A stretch of DNA of 5,330 bases, taken from positions 1-5,330 of the forward strand of contig CALGZD010000346.1 in the NCBI GenBank assembly GCA_937934635.1, read 5' to 3'. Under the pieces are notes generated by a model, which saw only the letters and a program-made list of their open reading frames with translations, made no database searches and was not told the DNA's origin. Below are positions 4,846 to 5,330 of this stretch, piece after piece; positions within the stretch are counted from its first letter, which is position 1, and every line of letters starts with the position of its first letter. Position numbers and translations under genes: made by a program. This DNA is from an uncultured Deinococcales bacterium. Its GTDB lineage: Bacteria; Deinococcota; Deinococci; Deinococcales; Trueperaceae.

Positions 4846-5330
4846 TTAGGCAAAATATGACTTTGTTTTTTCAAGTTCAGCTTGTTTAGTTTCTTGACTC
4901 CAACCAAGTTCTCCAGCGAGTAATTCACATACCCTATCAGCACAATCAAGCGTTCCCTTGTGGTCCAAAAAGCCCATACGCAATCTACGAGCTAAGATAT
5001 CTACTGCGTTACAAGCCGATTCATAGCGTGCAGCATAAATGACTTCTGCTTCAATATAGTCGTGGTCAGGGCTTAGTCTATTAGCAAAACCTTCTTGGGC
5101 AATTGTGCCGACTTCTGGTGCTCTATCACCATAAGCTCTGTTAATGTAGTCTGCACAGTTTTCATCAAAACCAAAAGCTTCTTGTAAAGCTTTGGCAGCA
5201 AAGGGGCTATAATTCTTAGCACCGACCAAAGGTAGGTTTTCTGTTTTGCTTTGGCTTGCTTGCAAGTTACCAACCTGAATGACTTCATCTACTGTATCAA
5301 GTGCCATTTTGCGGTAGGTTGTCCACTTTC
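4846..5330 (-). CDS. glpD: Aerobic glycerol-3-phosphate dehydrogenase, C-terminal part (5' end outside window)
   Basis: This is the end of a FAD-dependent, membrane-associated enzyme that oxidises sn-glycerol 3-phosphate to dihydroxyacetone phosphate and passes electrons to the quinone pool. About 160 codons are present and the frame stays open to the window edge. The first visible residues, KWTTYRKMALDTVDEVI, are the conserved segment near the FAD site. The rest is the alpha-helical C-terminal domain, including EAEVIYAARYESACNAVDILARR and the closing ELLAGELGW. An internal ATG at 5307 is not the true start, because the conserved KWTTYR motif lies upstream of it in the same frame. Family members are about 500 residues, so about two thirds lies to the right. 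It faces the Rieske operon tail to tail and is likely resident housekeeping sequence. Confidence 0.93.
   Translation of the reverse strand, partial: KWTTYRKMALDTVDEVIQVGNLQASQSKTENLPLVGAKNYSPFAAKALQEAFGFDENCADYINRAYGDRAPEVGTIAQEGFANRLSPDHDYIEAEVIYAARYESACNAVDILARRLRMGFLDHKGTLDCADRVCELLAGELGWSQETKQAELEKTKSYFA

Noticed and set aside
5073..5288. Minus-strand 71-codon open frame within glpD
   Set aside because: It is a frame-shifted reading of the conserved glpD C-terminal domain.

Overview
The window is AT-rich DNA with gammaproteobacterial-style genes: strong purine-rich ribosome binding sites, a sigma70-type promoter, and a GlpD C-terminus. The composition and protein style would fit a Moraxellaceae member such as Psychrobacter or Acinetobacter. 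That assignment is an impression, not a demonstrated placement.

Layout. Bases 1-229 hold the tail of an upstream transcription unit, ending in a good intrinsic terminator (141-176), followed by a promoter with an overlapping palindrome. Bases 230-897 encode a compact toxin-antitoxin pair: a PIN-domain ribonuclease followed, with a 4-bp overlap, by a ribbon-helix-helix antitoxin. Bases 898-1286 are non-coding. They contain one copy of a dispersed repeat (960-1059) and the control region of the next operon. Bases 1287-4586 form a tight four-gene operon: Rieske oxygenase, GNAT acetyltransferase, second Rieske oxygenase, and a GntR/HutC-type regulator. Bases 4587-4812 hold a second, longer copy of the repeat, with a roughly 160-bp foldback structure inside it. 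Bases 4846-5330 (minus strand) encode the C-terminal third of aerobic glycerol-3-phosphate dehydrogenase (glpD), convergent to the operon.

How the genes may work together. Both oxygenases keep the Rieske ligands (CxH...CxxH) and the mononuclear iron site. They resemble the short, single-component-alpha oxygenases of the caffeine N-demethylase NdmA/NdmB type. A plausible reading is sequential or paired oxidative demethylation or hydroxylation of a small substrate, with the acetyltransferase acting on the substrate, a product or a toxic intermediate. The GntR/UTRA protein would sense a pathway ligand. The operon promoter (TTGACA-16-TATAAA) has a perfect palindrome, TGTATATACA, at its start site and an identical copy 94 bp upstream. 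Both fit the GT-N-TA-N-AC pattern known for HutC-type GntR regulators, so the last gene probably controls its own operon. No reductase for the oxygenases is encoded here, so electrons must come from elsewhere.

The operon is bracketed by two direct copies of the same repeat (about 90% identical over the first 60 bp). This suggests a cassette that could have been gained, or could be lost, by recombination beside a resident glpD gene. The most novel material is the oxygenase-acetyltransferase-oxygenase operon with its twin operators, and the foldback repeat pair that frames it.
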